Of a stretch of 64,000 nt of DNA, positions 1 through 8,046 are shown piece by piece. A program made the translations under genes and the position numbers. Within the stretch, counting starts at the first letter, position 1. Each line of letters starts with the position of its first letter. Origin of the DNA: an uncultured bacterium. Its GTDB lineage: Bacteria; Cyanobacteriota; Vampirovibrionia; Gastranaerophilales; Gastranaerophilaceae. The notes under the pieces were generated by a model that was given only the letters and a program-made list of their open reading frames with translations, made no database searches and had not been told where the DNA came from. Location: NCBI GenBank assembly GCA_949284715.1, contig CASDWH010000032.1, positions 1 through 64,000 of the forward strand, given 5' to 3'.

Positions 1-65
1 AACTCTACGTCGTGTAACCGCGCCGTGAGTGCTAATAGTCTGCCTTGTGATGCCGCCATTCCCAT
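1..65 (-). CDS. 5' end of a hypothetical protein (MGMAASQ type), truncated by window edge
   Basis: Only the first 21 codons are inside the window. Read on the minus strand from the ATG at 65 they give MGMAASQGRLLALTARLHDV followed by E. A run AAAGGGA lies about 11 bases upstream and may be the ribosome binding site. From memory, proteins starting MG(M/L)AASQARLL.LT.R are frequent in Gastranaerophilales genomes and are uncharacterised helical proteins. That family link is recollection, not a search result. The frame is open to the window edge. Function unknown. Confidence 0.6.
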   Translation of the reverse strand, partial: MGMAASQGRLLALTARLHDVE

Positions 66-199
66 TTTGCTGCGTTTCCCTTTTTGTTTGCTTCCCTTGT
101 AGTCATGTTTACGGCAGATTTCTATAAAACTTTAATTTTTTTCTCGTTTTTGCTTTACATTTCGTTACATTTGGGGGCAGGAACATTCGGCCGGGGTGT

Positions 200-397
200 T
201 TAATTACTTTGAAAAATTTCTTTTACCGGTTTAAGTTGATACAAGGCCGGAATCATTGTTTTTAATCTATTAAGCCGTTCACTGATTTCTTGTTCCGGCA
301 AGCCTATTTCATTATGGAAATCCAGCGGCTTTCGGCCTGACAGCATAACTTTTATTATTCTGTAATCTTTTAAACTTAAAGTTTTATCTTTTATCAT
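200..397 (-). CDS. small helix-turn-helix-like protein
   Basis: A 65-residue protein with an ATG at 397 preceded by GGGGA at a suitable distance. Residues about 10-45 (DYRIIKVMLSGRKP then IGLPEQEISERLNRL) look like the helix, turn and recognition helix of a small DNA-binding domain of the MarR or LuxR sort. There is no effector domain. It is transcribed in the same direction as the downstream partial gene, and GNAT gene 464-1027 lies upstream on the same strand with a gap of 66 bases. Likely a small transcriptional regulator; its targets cannot be told from the sequence. Confidence 0.5.
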   Translation of the reverse strand: MIKDKTLSLKDYRIIKVMLSGRKPLDFHNEIGLPEQEISERLNRLKTMIPALYQLKPVKEIFQSN

Positions 398-463
398 AAT
401 TTTCCCCGCTAAGTTTTAACCTTAGCATACCGGCGGAGTCTTTTATATTCCCCGGTTCGGTAA

Positions 464-1027
464 TTAATAGATTCCAGAAATAATATTATTTAGATTATTA
501 ACATCGGTGTGCAGGCTGCTAAAAAGTTCTTTTATAAATTGCCGTATATGGTTATGCTTCGGAGAAGAGGAGCCAAAACTAAGGTAATACAAATCCATTG
601 GCAAACCGCCATTGTTGTTTGGATAGATATAGTTTATATTAAGCTTTACTGCGCCGTTAGAAGTGTAGAATTTGGCGCGGCGCTGCGTTTGCGGATTTTC
701 AGGAGTGATTTTTTCTACTTCAAAAAAACATCCGTCTTTATTCTTAAATATTTGCGGCAGCATTTGTATAATCCTGGAGCCAAGACCTTTTGACTGTTCT
801 GTTTGAATGACAGCGATATAATCTGCAAGGATATACTTTTCTCCGATAAAAACAATTGTATACCCGCACAGCCGGTTATTTTCATATAATCCGAAGAGTT
901 TATAACAAGGACTGTTTAACAGCTCTATAAATCTGTCATGGGTTTTTAATTCCTCCGGAGGGAATTGTTTGATTAAATCTGTGTAAACTGTTTCAAATGT
1001 TTCTAAATCGCTCTCTCGTAGTTCCAT
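464..1027 (-). CDS. GNAT family N-acetyltransferase
   Basis: 187 residues. A GNAT core is visible: a central strand (YILADYIAVIQTEQ), the acetyl-CoA pyrophosphate-binding segment QSKGLGSRIIQML matching Q/RxxGxG/A, and a following helix. The C-terminal part (FYTSNGAVKLNINYIYP) corresponds to the usual strand after the RRAKFY helix. Substrate unknown. There is no Shine-Dalgarno motif before the ATG at 1027; a TTTACA-17-TATAAT promoter ends only 10 bases before the ATG, so the mRNA is probably leaderless or nearly so. Divergent from 1098. Confidence 0.85.
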   Translation of the reverse strand: MELRESDLETFETVYTDLIKQFPPEELKTHDRFIELLNSPCYKLFGLYENNRLCGYTIVFIGEKYILADYIAVIQTEQSKGLGSRIIQMLPQIFKNKDGCFFEVEKITPENPQTQRRAKFYTSNGAVKLNINYIYPNNNGGLPMDLYYLSFGSSSPKHNHIRQFIKELFSSLHTDVNNLNNIISGIY

Positions 1028-1037
1028 AATAAGAATT

Positions 1038-1066
1038 ATTATAATCTATGTAATTTATTATGTAAA
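1038..1066 (-). promoter_or_regulatory. sigma70-type promoter of the GNAT gene, near-leaderless
   Basis: On the minus strand TTTACA (1066-1061) is followed after exactly 17 bases by TATAAT (1043-1038). The ATG at 1027 is 10 bases beyond the -10 box, so an mRNA starting at the usual distance would have only about 3-4 untranslated bases. No ribosome binding site is visible. Confidence 0.7.
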
Positions 1067-1097
1067 CAATCTCTCCACAGTATGATATTGTATAAAT

Positions 1098-1685
1098 ATG
1101 CAAAAGAATTACATAACATACTTAAAATTTCTGGAAGAAAGGCTAGCCGGATTTTTTCAGCGCCAAAAAGAGTATATATGCTGCCATAAAGGCTGTTCCT
1201 TATGCTGTAAAAACGCCGAATTTCCCTATTCTAAATTAGAAGTCCGGTATTTGGCTGTCGGATTTTTTACTCTAGAGGAAAGTGTTCAAGAGCTTATAGA
1301 AAAACGATTTTATGAACTCGGGCTGCAAAAAAAATCCTTTACGGGGGAAAAATTCTTGTATGATTGCCCATTTTTAATAAATGATGCCTGCTCCGTATAT
1401 GAATACCGCGGGGTTGTGTGCAGAACATTCGGATTGCTTTCACAGGCTCCTGATGGAACTGTAAAGACTCCGTTTTGTTGTTTTCAGGGGCTGAATTATT
1501 CAAAAGTATTCGATAAAGAAACACAGCAGTTATCTGATGAAAAAGTGAAGGCTCTCGGATATAAGGAAGAACCTTTGGGGTTTAATCTCAGCTATGATTT
1601 TTTAACAGGAGCGGATTTTGAACGCGGATTCAATATTTCTTTTGGTGAGAAAAAACCGCTCCTCGACTGGTTTTATAAAACCTAA
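1098..1685 (+). CDS. YkgJ-type cysteine-cluster (zinc/iron-binding) protein
   Basis: 195 residues. The N-terminal CCHKGCSLCCKNAEFP (from about residue 28), followed later by CPFLINDACSVYEYRGVVCR, is the cysteine arrangement of the YkgJ family, proposed to chelate zinc or an iron cluster; flagellin N-methylase FliB-like proteins carry the same cluster. The reaction of this member is unknown. No ribosome binding site is seen; TATGAT (1081-1086) and TATAAA lie immediately before the ATG, another candidate leaderless start. Its 3' end overlaps the convergent DUF3737 gene by 4 bases. Confidence 0.8.
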   Translation: MQKNYITYLKFLEERLAGFFQRQKEYICCHKGCSLCCKNAEFPYSKLEVRYLAVGFFTLEESVQELIEKRFYELGLQKKSFTGEKFLYDCPFLINDACSVYEYRGVVCRTFGLLSQAPDGTVKTPFCCFQGLNYSKVFDKETQQLSDEKVKALGYKEEPLGFNLSYDFLTGADFERGFNISFGEKKPLLDWFYKT

Positions 1686-2554
1686 GAAGCTTTTGAGTAG
1701 TAGTTTTCATTGCTTCTTATATTAACAACTCCGCTGCACTTCATTATTGCATCTTTTTTTATTATTTCACCAACACTGTCAGCAGTTATTGTTCCTGATT
1801 TAGGATTTTTTATTGAATCTATATGTCCGATGATATCTGCTTCCACATCTGAATATTCAAACGCAAGGTCTGTGTTTTGCATTTCACAGTTAATAAGTTT
1901 TAAGTTTTTACAATAACATAGCGGTTGTGTACCCGTAATAGTACAATTTATGAGCGTTAAGTTGTTAGAAAACCACCCCAGATATTCACCTTTAACGAAA
2001 GAATTTTCCACTACGATATTTTTACTGTGCCAGAAAGCATCTTTGGTATCTAGTTTTGAATTTTTTATATGAAGATTATTCATATATTGGAAAGAATATT
2101 TTCCGCTCATATTAAGATTATCAATAGTTACATTTTTTGACTCAAAGAGAAAATACATAGCATCAATTTGAGAGTTATTTATTTGTACATTTTTACAACG
2201 CCAGCCGAATTCAGGCGAGGCAATATTACAATTATTGATTTCAATATCCTTGCATTCCCGTAAACACTTTATGCCGTTAATTTCACAGCTATTTATAATT
2301 CCGTTTTTTGAATACCAGATAGGCGCTCTCGTTTTTTCATCCAATACAGAGTTTTCAAGTATAAATTTTTGTGCGTGCCATAGCGGGTATCTCAGTGAAA
2401 AAGAACAATTTTCTACACTGAACCTGCGACATTCTTTTAATACGGACTCGCCGTCTTTAGGGCCTTCAAATTTACAATTTAGCACTTCTGTATTTTTTAT
2501 GTTATACAATGCTCGCTCTTCATCAAAGGTTTGATTGGTGATTTGTGCTTTCAT
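1682..2554 (-). CDS. DUF3737 right-handed beta-helix protein
   Basis: 290 residues matching the DUF3737 family layout: repeated short turns such as VENCSF, INNCNI, IKNSKL and LINCTI give a right-handed parallel beta-helix along nearly the full length. No catalytic motif can be assigned, no signal peptide is seen, and the protein is probably cytoplasmic. The ATG at 2554 has a strong AAGGAG about 9 bases upstream. It overlaps the end of the upstream transporter gene by 32 bases, so the two are probably co-transcribed. Confidence 0.8.
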   Translation of the reverse strand: MKAQITNQTFDEERALYNIKNTEVLNCKFEGPKDGESVLKECRRFSVENCSFSLRYPLWHAQKFILENSVLDEKTRAPIWYSKNGIINSCEINGIKCLRECKDIEINNCNIASPEFGWRCKNVQINNSQIDAMYFLFESKNVTIDNLNMSGKYSFQYMNNLHIKNSKLDTKDAFWHSKNIVVENSFVKGEYLGWFSNNLTLINCTITGTQPLCYCKNLKLINCEMQNTDLAFEYSDVEADIIGHIDSIKNPKSGTITADSVGEIIKKDAIMKCSGVVNIRSNENYYSKAS

Positions 2555-3470
2555 ATGTGATATCTCCTTTGCTGGATTTAATTTTGTACGGGGTTTGTGA
2601 CAGGATTATTGCGCCAAACATTACTATACATCCAATAATCTCTCGTATACTTAATGTTTCGCCAAGCAGCAGCATTCCGCCTAAAACAGCAAATACAGCC
2701 TCACTGCTTAATATAAGTGCTGCAATTACAGGTTTTGTTGCCTTATGTCCGAATATTTGCAGAGTATATGCAAGACCTGTTACAATAATTCCGATGAACA
2801 GAACAGGCTTCCAGGCTGCAAGTATATCTGAAATTTCGGGATGTTCAAAAATTAGCATAAAAGGAAGTGATAAACTCCCTGCAATTAAAAATTGGAGGCA
2901 GGATAGTTTTATTATATGGGTATTATTAGCAAACTGATTGACAGTCATTATATGCAGAGCAAAGAAAAAAGCACTTACAAGCAAAAATAAATCCCAAATC
3001 TCATATTGAGTTGTACCTTTTACACATAAAAGATAAAGCCCTATTACTGCAATAAGTATACTAAGCTTCACATTGGGTAATAATTTTTGTTTCATAAAAA
3101 ACGCAATAATCGGCACAAACAGAATGTATAATGATGTAATAAACCCTGCCTTGCCTGCCTGAGCATATATCATACAATACTGGTTAATTGTAAATGCGAT
3201 GAATATAATTACACCGGCAAGCAGGCTGCCTTTTATTAGCTGTTTACGGGTATATTCTTTAGATTTGTCCGGTTCTAAATTTCTGAATATAAAAATAGAT
3301 GGTATAAGGCAAATACTTCCGATAAAACACCTGAGTGTATTGAAAGTAAACGGCCCGATATAGAGCATACCAAGCTTTTGCGCTACAAATGACAGACCGG
3401 AAATAACAGCAGTCGCAACCAGCGCTAAGTTACAATATATACGCAATTTATAAAGCTCATTCTTTGTCAT
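2523..3470 (-). CDS. EamA/DMT-family inner-membrane transporter
   Basis: 315 residues with about ten hydrophobic segments arranged as two five-helix EamA halves, typical of the drug/metabolite transporter superfamily. The first helix carries ALVATAVISGLSFVAQKLG and the second half ends in an LLLGETLSIREIIGCIVMF signature usual for EamA proteins. The substrate is not predictable (amino acid or metabolite export are common). The start has no obvious ribosome binding site. It is the first gene of a short minus-strand unit with the DUF3737 gene. Confidence 0.88.
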   Translation of the reverse strand: MTKNELYKLRIYCNLALVATAVISGLSFVAQKLGMLYIGPFTFNTLRCFIGSICLIPSIFIFRNLEPDKSKEYTRKQLIKGSLLAGVIIFIAFTINQYCMIYAQAGKAGFITSLYILFVPIIAFFMKQKLLPNVKLSILIAVIGLYLLCVKGTTQYEIWDLFLLVSAFFFALHIMTVNQFANNTHIIKLSCLQFLIAGSLSLPFMLIFEHPEISDILAAWKPVLFIGIIVTGLAYTLQIFGHKATKPVIAALILSSEAVFAVLGGMLLLGETLSIREIIGCIVMFGAIILSQTPYKIKSSKGDITYESTNHQSNL

Positions 3471-3559
3471 TGTTACTATTCTTAAAACATTAATAAGGTG
3501 GTTTGTATCTTTATTATGAATTGCTTAAAAAAAAATATCAAATAAACTTATTTAATCGA

Positions 3560-3601
3560 ACAGCCATGATGGCTGTCAAGGATTTATCGGAAAACAGCCA
3601 T
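3560..3601. repeat. three-segment inverted repeat (ACAGCCAT / ATGGCTGT / ACAGCCAT)
   Basis: ACAGCCAT at 3560-3567 and ATGGCTGT at 3569-3576 form a palindrome with one central base. A second ACAGCCAT sits at 3594-3601 at the stop codon of the hydrolase gene. In a minus-strand transcript the central segment can pair with either flank, giving two exclusive hairpins. There is no long T run, so this is not a clear terminator. Confidence 0.55.
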
Positions 3602-4641
3602 TATTTGTTTTCTCCTTTCAGATAAGTGTTAAAGAAGGTTTCTATTTTATCAAACGGAATTTTTTCAAGATTGTCGTATAAATCAACATGATTGGCATCT
3701 TTAACTATTAAAAGCTCTTTGTTTTCACCTTTGAGTTTTTTAAATGCATCTTCGCTAAAATATCTGCTGTGTGCTTTTTCACCATGTATCATCAATACAG
3801 CGTTTCTTATTTCGCTGCTATAGCCCAGAATCGGCATATTGATTAAGGCTAAAGAAGCTGTAGTATTCCAGTTTCCGTTAGAGTTGATTGAACGCTTATG
3901 GAACCCGCGCTGAGTTTTATAGTATCCATAATAATCCTGTACAAACTGCGGCTCCTCGCCTGTTAATCTCTCTGGTAACCCTGGAGCTTTAGCATATGTT
4001 CCGTTTTTGTAATCTTCGGTTCTTTGCTTGTTAAGTGTTTCTTTTAATTCATATCGTGCGTTTTCATCCATTGAATCAAAATACCCTTTAGCCGTTACTC
4101 TTGTCATATCGTACATTGTAACAGTTACTGTTCCTTTAATCCGTGTATCAATCGCAGCAGCATTCAATCCGAAACCACCGAATCCGCAAATCCCGATAAT
4201 TCCGATTTGTTCAGGATTAACCTCCGGTTGAACGCTCAGAAAATCAACAGCGGCACTGAAATCTTCCGTATTAATTTCCGGTGATGAAACATTTCTCGGT
4301 TCACCGCTGCTTTCTCCGGTGTAAGATGGATCAAATGCAAGAGTTATAAACCCGCGTTCTGCCATGGTTTGTGCATATAGTCCGGAAGCTTGCTCTTTTA
4401 CCGCCCCAAATGGCCCTGCTACTGCTATTGCCGCCATTTTCCCCTGCGGTTTATTTTTCGGGATATACAAATTTCCGGCAAGAGTGATTCCGTATCTATT
4501 CTTAAAGTTTACTTTTTTTACATCAACTTTATTGCTTTGTTTGAATGTCTTATCCCAATCACTATTTTTTGCCATACTCATATTTGAACCTCCTATTATT
4601 AATGCTGTCGTAACAATTAAAATTAAAATTTTTTTAAACAT
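3601..4641 (-). CDS. secreted alpha/beta hydrolase (dienelactone-hydrolase-like)
   Basis: 346 residues. The N-terminus (MFKKILILIVTTALIIGG) is a signal peptide or membrane anchor. The alpha/beta-hydrolase core follows, with an oxyanion strand region (IAVAGPFGAVKEQASGLYA) and the nucleophile elbow IGICGFGGFG. The elbow has Cys in place of the more usual Ser, as in dienelactone hydrolase relatives. The late segment KDANHVDLYDN supplies the catalytic His. Substrate unknown. The start overlaps the stop of the acetyltransferase gene by 8 bases, so the two form an operon. Confidence 0.8.
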   Translation of the reverse strand: MFKKILILIVTTALIIGGSNMSMAKNSDWDKTFKQSNKVDVKKVNFKNRYGITLAGNLYIPKNKPQGKMAAIAVAGPFGAVKEQASGLYAQTMAERGFITLAFDPSYTGESSGEPRNVSSPEINTEDFSAAVDFLSVQPEVNPEQIGIIGICGFGGFGLNAAAIDTRIKGTVTVTMYDMTRVTAKGYFDSMDENARYELKETLNKQRTEDYKNGTYAKAPGLPERLTGEEPQFVQDYYGYYKTQRGFHKRSINSNGNWNTTASLALINMPILGYSSEIRNAVLMIHGEKAHSRYFSEDAFKKLKGENKELLIVKDANHVDLYDNLEKIPFDKIETFFNTYLKGENK

Positions 4642-5233
4642 TACTACCCTCGCTTTCTATATACTTTATAACTTTACACGGTGAGCCTACAGCAATTGCA
4701 TTTGCAGGAATATTGTTTACTACGACACTCCCCGCACCAATTATTGCATTATTGTCTATTGTGACCCCGGGAACAATAATAACACCGGCACCCAGCCATA
4801 CATTATTACCTATATGTACCGGTTTAGGGATTAACGATTGACGTTTTGACGGCTCCTGGATATGGTTTAGTGTTGTGATAATTACATTATGCCCGATAAG
4901 ACATCCATCCCCGATAGTAATTCCACCCTGATCCTGAAATTTACAGCCGGCATTTATAAAAACATTCTTGCCTAATCTAATATTTTTCCCGCAGTCTGTA
5001 TAAAACGGAGGAAATAGTCTAAAACTGCCGTCAACATTTTTACCTGTAAGTTTTCTAAAAATTTCTACAATTTCTTCTGGAGTATGATATTTGTTGTTTA
5101 ACTCTGTTGTAATTTTTATTGCCTCCTGGCTCAGGATGTGTAAATATCCGCCCATTGGAGAGGCCGCATCTATAATTTTACCTTCATTCATATGGGTTAA
5201 AAATTCGTCTAATGTAACTTCTGAAACAGACAT
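4634..5233 (-). CDS. maltose/galactoside O-acetyltransferase-like protein (LbH)
   Basis: 199 residues. An N-terminal Mac-like helical segment is followed by left-handed beta-helix hexapeptide repeats: IRLGKNVFINAGC, ITIGDGCLIGHNV, VHIGNNVWLGAGVIIVPGV and NAIIGAGSVVVNNIPAN. The loop HIQEPSKRQSLIPKPVHIG with its histidine matches the active site of sugar O-acetyltransferases of the LacA/Maa type. The exact sugar is unknown. AAAGGGA lies just upstream of the ATG at 5233. First gene of a two-gene operon with the hydrolase. Confidence 0.85.
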   Translation of the reverse strand: MSVSEVTLDEFLTHMNEGKIIDAASPMGGYLHILSQEAIKITTELNNKYHTPEEIVEIFRKLTGKNVDGSFRLFPPFYTDCGKNIRLGKNVFINAGCKFQDQGGITIGDGCLIGHNVIITTLNHIQEPSKRQSLIPKPVHIGNNVWLGAGVIIVPGVTIDNNAIIGAGSVVVNNIPANAIAVGSPCKVIKYIESEGSNV

Positions 5234-5395
5234 TTTAATTCCCTTTATATTTGTTAATTGTCTTTATTTCATTATTTACCTTTTTTAAAAAATAGCAAAT
5301 ACTTATATTGTATGTATAATAATGCCTTATGGGTATAATTCAATAACGCCATTTATACAGGTTTAAGCTGTGCTGTTTGGTGCTAAAATAAATGT

Positions 5396-6337
5396 ATGAT
5401 AATAAATACAGGTTCAAGAACAGATACAGTACAATACTACACACCATGGCTGCTAAAAAGGTTTGAAGAGGGCTTTGTCTATTCAAGAAATCCGCTTTTC
5501 CCCGATAAAGTTACAAGATATGAGCTTAATCCTGAGGTTGTAGATTGTGTTGTATTTTGTTCTAAAAATTATAAACCTATTTTGCCATATATAAAAAATA
5601 TTACAGACAAATTTAATACATATTTTTTCTATACTATAACCCCGTATGGTAAAGATGTAGAACCTAATGTACCTGATGTTAATGAGAGTATAGAAACATT
5701 AATAGAGTTATCTGAAATAGTCGGAGCTAAACGTCTGGCGTGGCGGTATGATCCGGTATTACTAACCGGTAAATATACAAAACAGCTCCATTACGAAATG
5801 TTTAATTCAATGGCAGAAAAAATTGCTAAACATATTGACCGTTGTATTTTCAGCTTTGTTGAAATGTATAAAAAATTAAAAAATAATATGCCCGAAATAA
5901 TTCCGCTCTCAGAACAGGATAAAGCCGAACTTGCACAAAATTTTGCCATTCTGGCTAAGACTCACAATATTATACTTCAAACTTGTGCGGCATATGACGA
6001 TTATGCTAAATACGGTATTAATATTTCCGGCTGCATTACATCTGAAATTCTTGGTAAGGCTAACGGAATTAAATTTAAAAAACTGCAACATACAGGGAAC
6101 CGTAAAGGCTGCGGCTGTATTGAAAATAGAAATATAGGCGATTATAATACCTGCCCGAACGGGTGTAAATACTGTTATGCAAACCAGAATCCGCGAATTG
6201 CTAAATTAAATTTTGAAAAGCATTATCCGGATTCACCTTTGATTCTGGGTGATTTAAATGAAACAGATGAAATTAAACAGAGCAGCCAGAAGTCTTTTAT
6301 TATACAATATGAACAGCAAAAGTTGCTGCCGGATTGA
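5396..6337 (+). CDS. DUF1848 protein with C-terminal Cys cluster
   Basis: 313 residues matching DUF1848: the opening MIINTGSRTDTVQYYTPWLL, a central TITPYGKDVEPNVPDV region and a C-terminal cysteine motif CGCIENRNIGDYNTCPNGCKYCYAN, in which CPNGCKYCYA resembles an iron-sulfur or radical-SAM type CxxxCxxC. The family is uncharacterised; redox or metal chemistry is an inference from the cysteines. No Shine-Dalgarno motif precedes the ATG. TAAAAT (5384-5389) ends six bases before it, so a leaderless mRNA is possible. Confidence 0.8.
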   Translation: MIINTGSRTDTVQYYTPWLLKRFEEGFVYSRNPLFPDKVTRYELNPEVVDCVVFCSKNYKPILPYIKNITDKFNTYFFYTITPYGKDVEPNVPDVNESIETLIELSEIVGAKRLAWRYDPVLLTGKYTKQLHYEMFNSMAEKIAKHIDRCIFSFVEMYKKLKNNMPEIIPLSEQDKAELAQNFAILAKTHNIILQTCAAYDDYAKYGINISGCITSEILGKANGIKFKKLQHTGNRKGCGCIENRNIGDYNTCPNGCKYCYANQNPRIAKLNFEKHYPDSPLILGDLNETDEIKQSSQKSFIIQYEQQKLLPD

Positions 6338-6410
6338 ATAAAGAGTCCCATAGTGCAGCAGGCCGGGCTTTCAGCCCAAATATAATTGAGTCGTTGGGGT
6401 ACCCCACACT

Positions 6411-6437
6411 AAAAAAGAGGCTTTAAACAAGCCTCTT
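6411..6437 (-). terminator. rho-independent terminator after tRNA-Ala
   Basis: AAGAGGC (6415-6421) and GCCTCTT (6431-6437) form a 7-bp stem. On the minus strand the stem is followed by a T run, so it fits termination of the tRNA-Ala transcript. Confidence 0.8.
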
Positions 6438-6444
6438 GATTAAA

Positions 6445-6520
6445 TGGTGGAGGCTAGGAGATTCGAACTCCTGACCCTCTGCGTGCAAAACAGATGCTCT
6501 ACCAGCTGAGCTAAGCCCCC
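6445..6520 (-). tRNA. tRNA-Ala (anticodon TGC), CCA encoded
   Basis: Minus-strand cloverleaf: acceptor GGGGGCT pairs with AGCCTCC, D arm GCTCAGCTGGTAGAGC, anticodon loop TTTGCAC (anticodon TGC) on a TCTGT/GCAGA stem, and T loop GTTCGAATC. The third acceptor pair is G-U, the known alanine identity element. Discriminator A is followed by an encoded CCA at 6447-6445. A rho-independent terminator follows directly. Immediately upstream lies a degenerate tRNA-derived tract whose first part can base-pair with this D arm. Confidence 0.97.
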
Positions 6521-6545
6521 ACGATGTTTAAATTCAATTTTCACA

Positions 6546-6614
6546 CTCAGCTGGTAGAGCATTGATATCTCTATTCGGAACCTTCCGGTTCCCGGGGCTG
6601 CTGAGCCAAGCCCC
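6546..6614. other. tRNA-derived inverted-repeat tract next to tRNA-Ala
   Basis: 6546-6561 is an exact 16-base inverse of the tRNA-Ala D-arm region (6495-6510). 6577-6592 is a 6-bp hairpin that on the minus strand has a GGAA (GNRA-type) tetraloop. 6594-6614 holds on the minus strand GGGGCTTGGCTCAGC, which resembles the first bases of tRNA-Ala, followed by AGCCCC able to close a hairpin. No intact cloverleaf can be drawn. A weak TTAAAT-18-TGTAAT promoter (6646-6617, minus) precedes it. The remaining sequence to truB (6623-6816) shows nothing else recognisable. Confidence 0.55.
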
Positions 6615-6816
6615 ATATTACACTCTATTTATATTTCAGCATTTAACAGGACAGATCCACCTGCAAATTCATTATATTATGCTGATTTTTTTTTGTAAAG
6701 AGGGGGAATTTAATCTTAAAAATTTGCCTTTATAAATCTTAATAATACTTCGTGCAATGAGTTTTTAAACAGACCGGAAGTTTGGGTTATAAAAGAAAAG
6801 TCGAGCAGGCAATATT

Positions 6817-7674
6817 TTAACCGAGCAGAACTTTTTTTTGTACAAAAAATCCGGACTGAAACTGAGCAATAGAAACCAATTTGTCCTTATATACCAATGC
6901 AGCGAATTCACTTTCACTAAACCCTGCTGCTTGTATTTTCATACCATTTTTAACAGCATTTAATTTGCTTTCATCTATTTCATATTGTTTAAAATCAAGG
7001 GTTTCAAGCGGTGAAATTAGTGATGTTTTGACTGATTCTGCATTTAATTTGTCAAGCGGGCATGCCTTATCTAGCGTAAATTTACCTGCTTTTGTTCGTA
7101 TCAGTCTGTCAAGATAGCCGCAGCAGCCGAGGACTACGCCCATATCATTTGCAATAGAGCGGATATACGTACCTTTTGAACATTCGATATAAATCTTTGC
7201 CTGCTGAGTATTATAATCAAAATCTTTAAGCTCCAGCTTGTAAATTGTTACTTTTCTTACCGGAACATCAACTTCTTCACCCGCCCTTGCATATTCATAA
7301 AGCTTTTTCCCTTTTAGCTTTATAGCTGAAAAAACAGGAGGTTTTTGTTCAATTTCACCGCTAAATTTATCAAGTACAGTCAGCAGTTCTGTTTCATCAA
7401 TCTTATTAGTACAAGTTTTAACAACATCCCCTTCTCTGTCATAGGTGGTTGTTGCTGTTCCGAATTGAATTATGCCTTCATAAGCCTTGTTATCCGGCAG
7501 GTATTCAATAAGCCGCGTTGCTTTTCCTATACACACGGGTAAAACCCCTTCCGCAAAAGGATCCAGTGTCCCTGTATGACCAATTTGTTTAATTCCGGTA
7601 ATCTTCCGCAGTCTTGCAACGACATCATGTGAAGTCATTCCTGACGGCTTATAGACATTGAGAAAACCAAACAC
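6817..7674 (-). CDS. truB: tRNA pseudouridine(55) synthase
   Basis: 285 residues. TruB makes the pseudouridine at position 55 in the T loop of most tRNAs. The catalytic aspartate is D38 in HTGTLDPFAEGVLPVCIG; the N-terminal GFLNVYKPSGMTSHDVV and the RSIANDMG region (conserved Arg) are typical. A C-terminal PUA-like part follows. The start overlaps the rbfA stop by one base, and it is the last gene of the translation operon prfA-rnpM-infB-rbfA-truB. Confidence 0.97.
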   Translation of the reverse strand: MFGFLNVYKPSGMTSHDVVARLRKITGIKQIGHTGTLDPFAEGVLPVCIGKATRLIEYLPDNKAYEGIIQFGTATTTYDREGDVVKTCTNKIDETELLTVLDKFSGEIEQKPPVFSAIKLKGKKLYEYARAGEEVDVPVRKVTIYKLELKDFDYNTQQAKIYIECSKGTYIRSIANDMGVVLGCCGYLDRLIRTKAGKFTLDKACPLDKLNAESVKTSLISPLETLDFKQYEIDESKLNAVKNGMKIQAAGFSESEFAALVYKDKLVSIAQFQSGFFVQKKVLLG

Positions 7675-8018
7675 TAAATCTCACCTTTAGAAATTTTGTC
7701 TATTAATTCAGTTACTTTAGAGCCTTTTTCCAGTCCGTCGCTGTATACAAACTTAATTTCCGGCGTTAAACGCAATCTGATACGTTTTCCGACTTCGTAC
7801 CGGACTTTTGAGGTATTTTTTTCAATAATTTCTCTGTCTTTTTCAACCTGTTCAGGAGAACCAAGCACACTGTATATAACTTTAGCATAGGAGTTGTCGT
7901 GAGAAACTTCTACATCGACAATTGATACAACACCGGATAATCCTCTGATTTCTTTTCTGAGGATTTCTGATATATCACGCATTAATTCTTTTCTTACACG
8001 TTCATTTCTTAGGGACAT
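7674..8018 (-). CDS. rbfA: 30S ribosome-binding factor A
   Basis: 114 residues. RbfA is a KH-fold protein needed for late maturation of the 30S subunit and 16S rRNA 5'-end processing. Features seen: RNERVRKELMRDISEIL, SIVDVEVSHDNSYAKVIYSV and RIRLRLTPEIKFVYSDGLEKG. AGGAG lies upstream of the ATG. It sits between infB and truB in the common bacterial order and is probably co-transcribed with both. Confidence 0.96.
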   Translation of the reverse strand: MSLRNERVRKELMRDISEILRKEIRGLSGVVSIVDVEVSHDNSYAKVIYSVLGSPEQVEKDREIIEKNTSKVRYEVGKRIRLRLTPEIKFVYSDGLEKGSKVTELIDKISKGEI

Positions 8019-8046
8019 TGTTTATTACTCCTATAAATAATCGTAC

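Noticed and set aside
509-793. Open frame of 94 codons on the + strand
   Set aside because: It is antisense to the GNAT gene, has no ribosome binding site and its sequence has no domain. The same holds for frames opposite DUF3737, the DMT gene and the hydrolase.
6395-6406. TGGGGTACCCCA palindrome as a terminator or operator
   Set aside because: A 12-base palindrome with no T run and no gene context. Too short to support a function.
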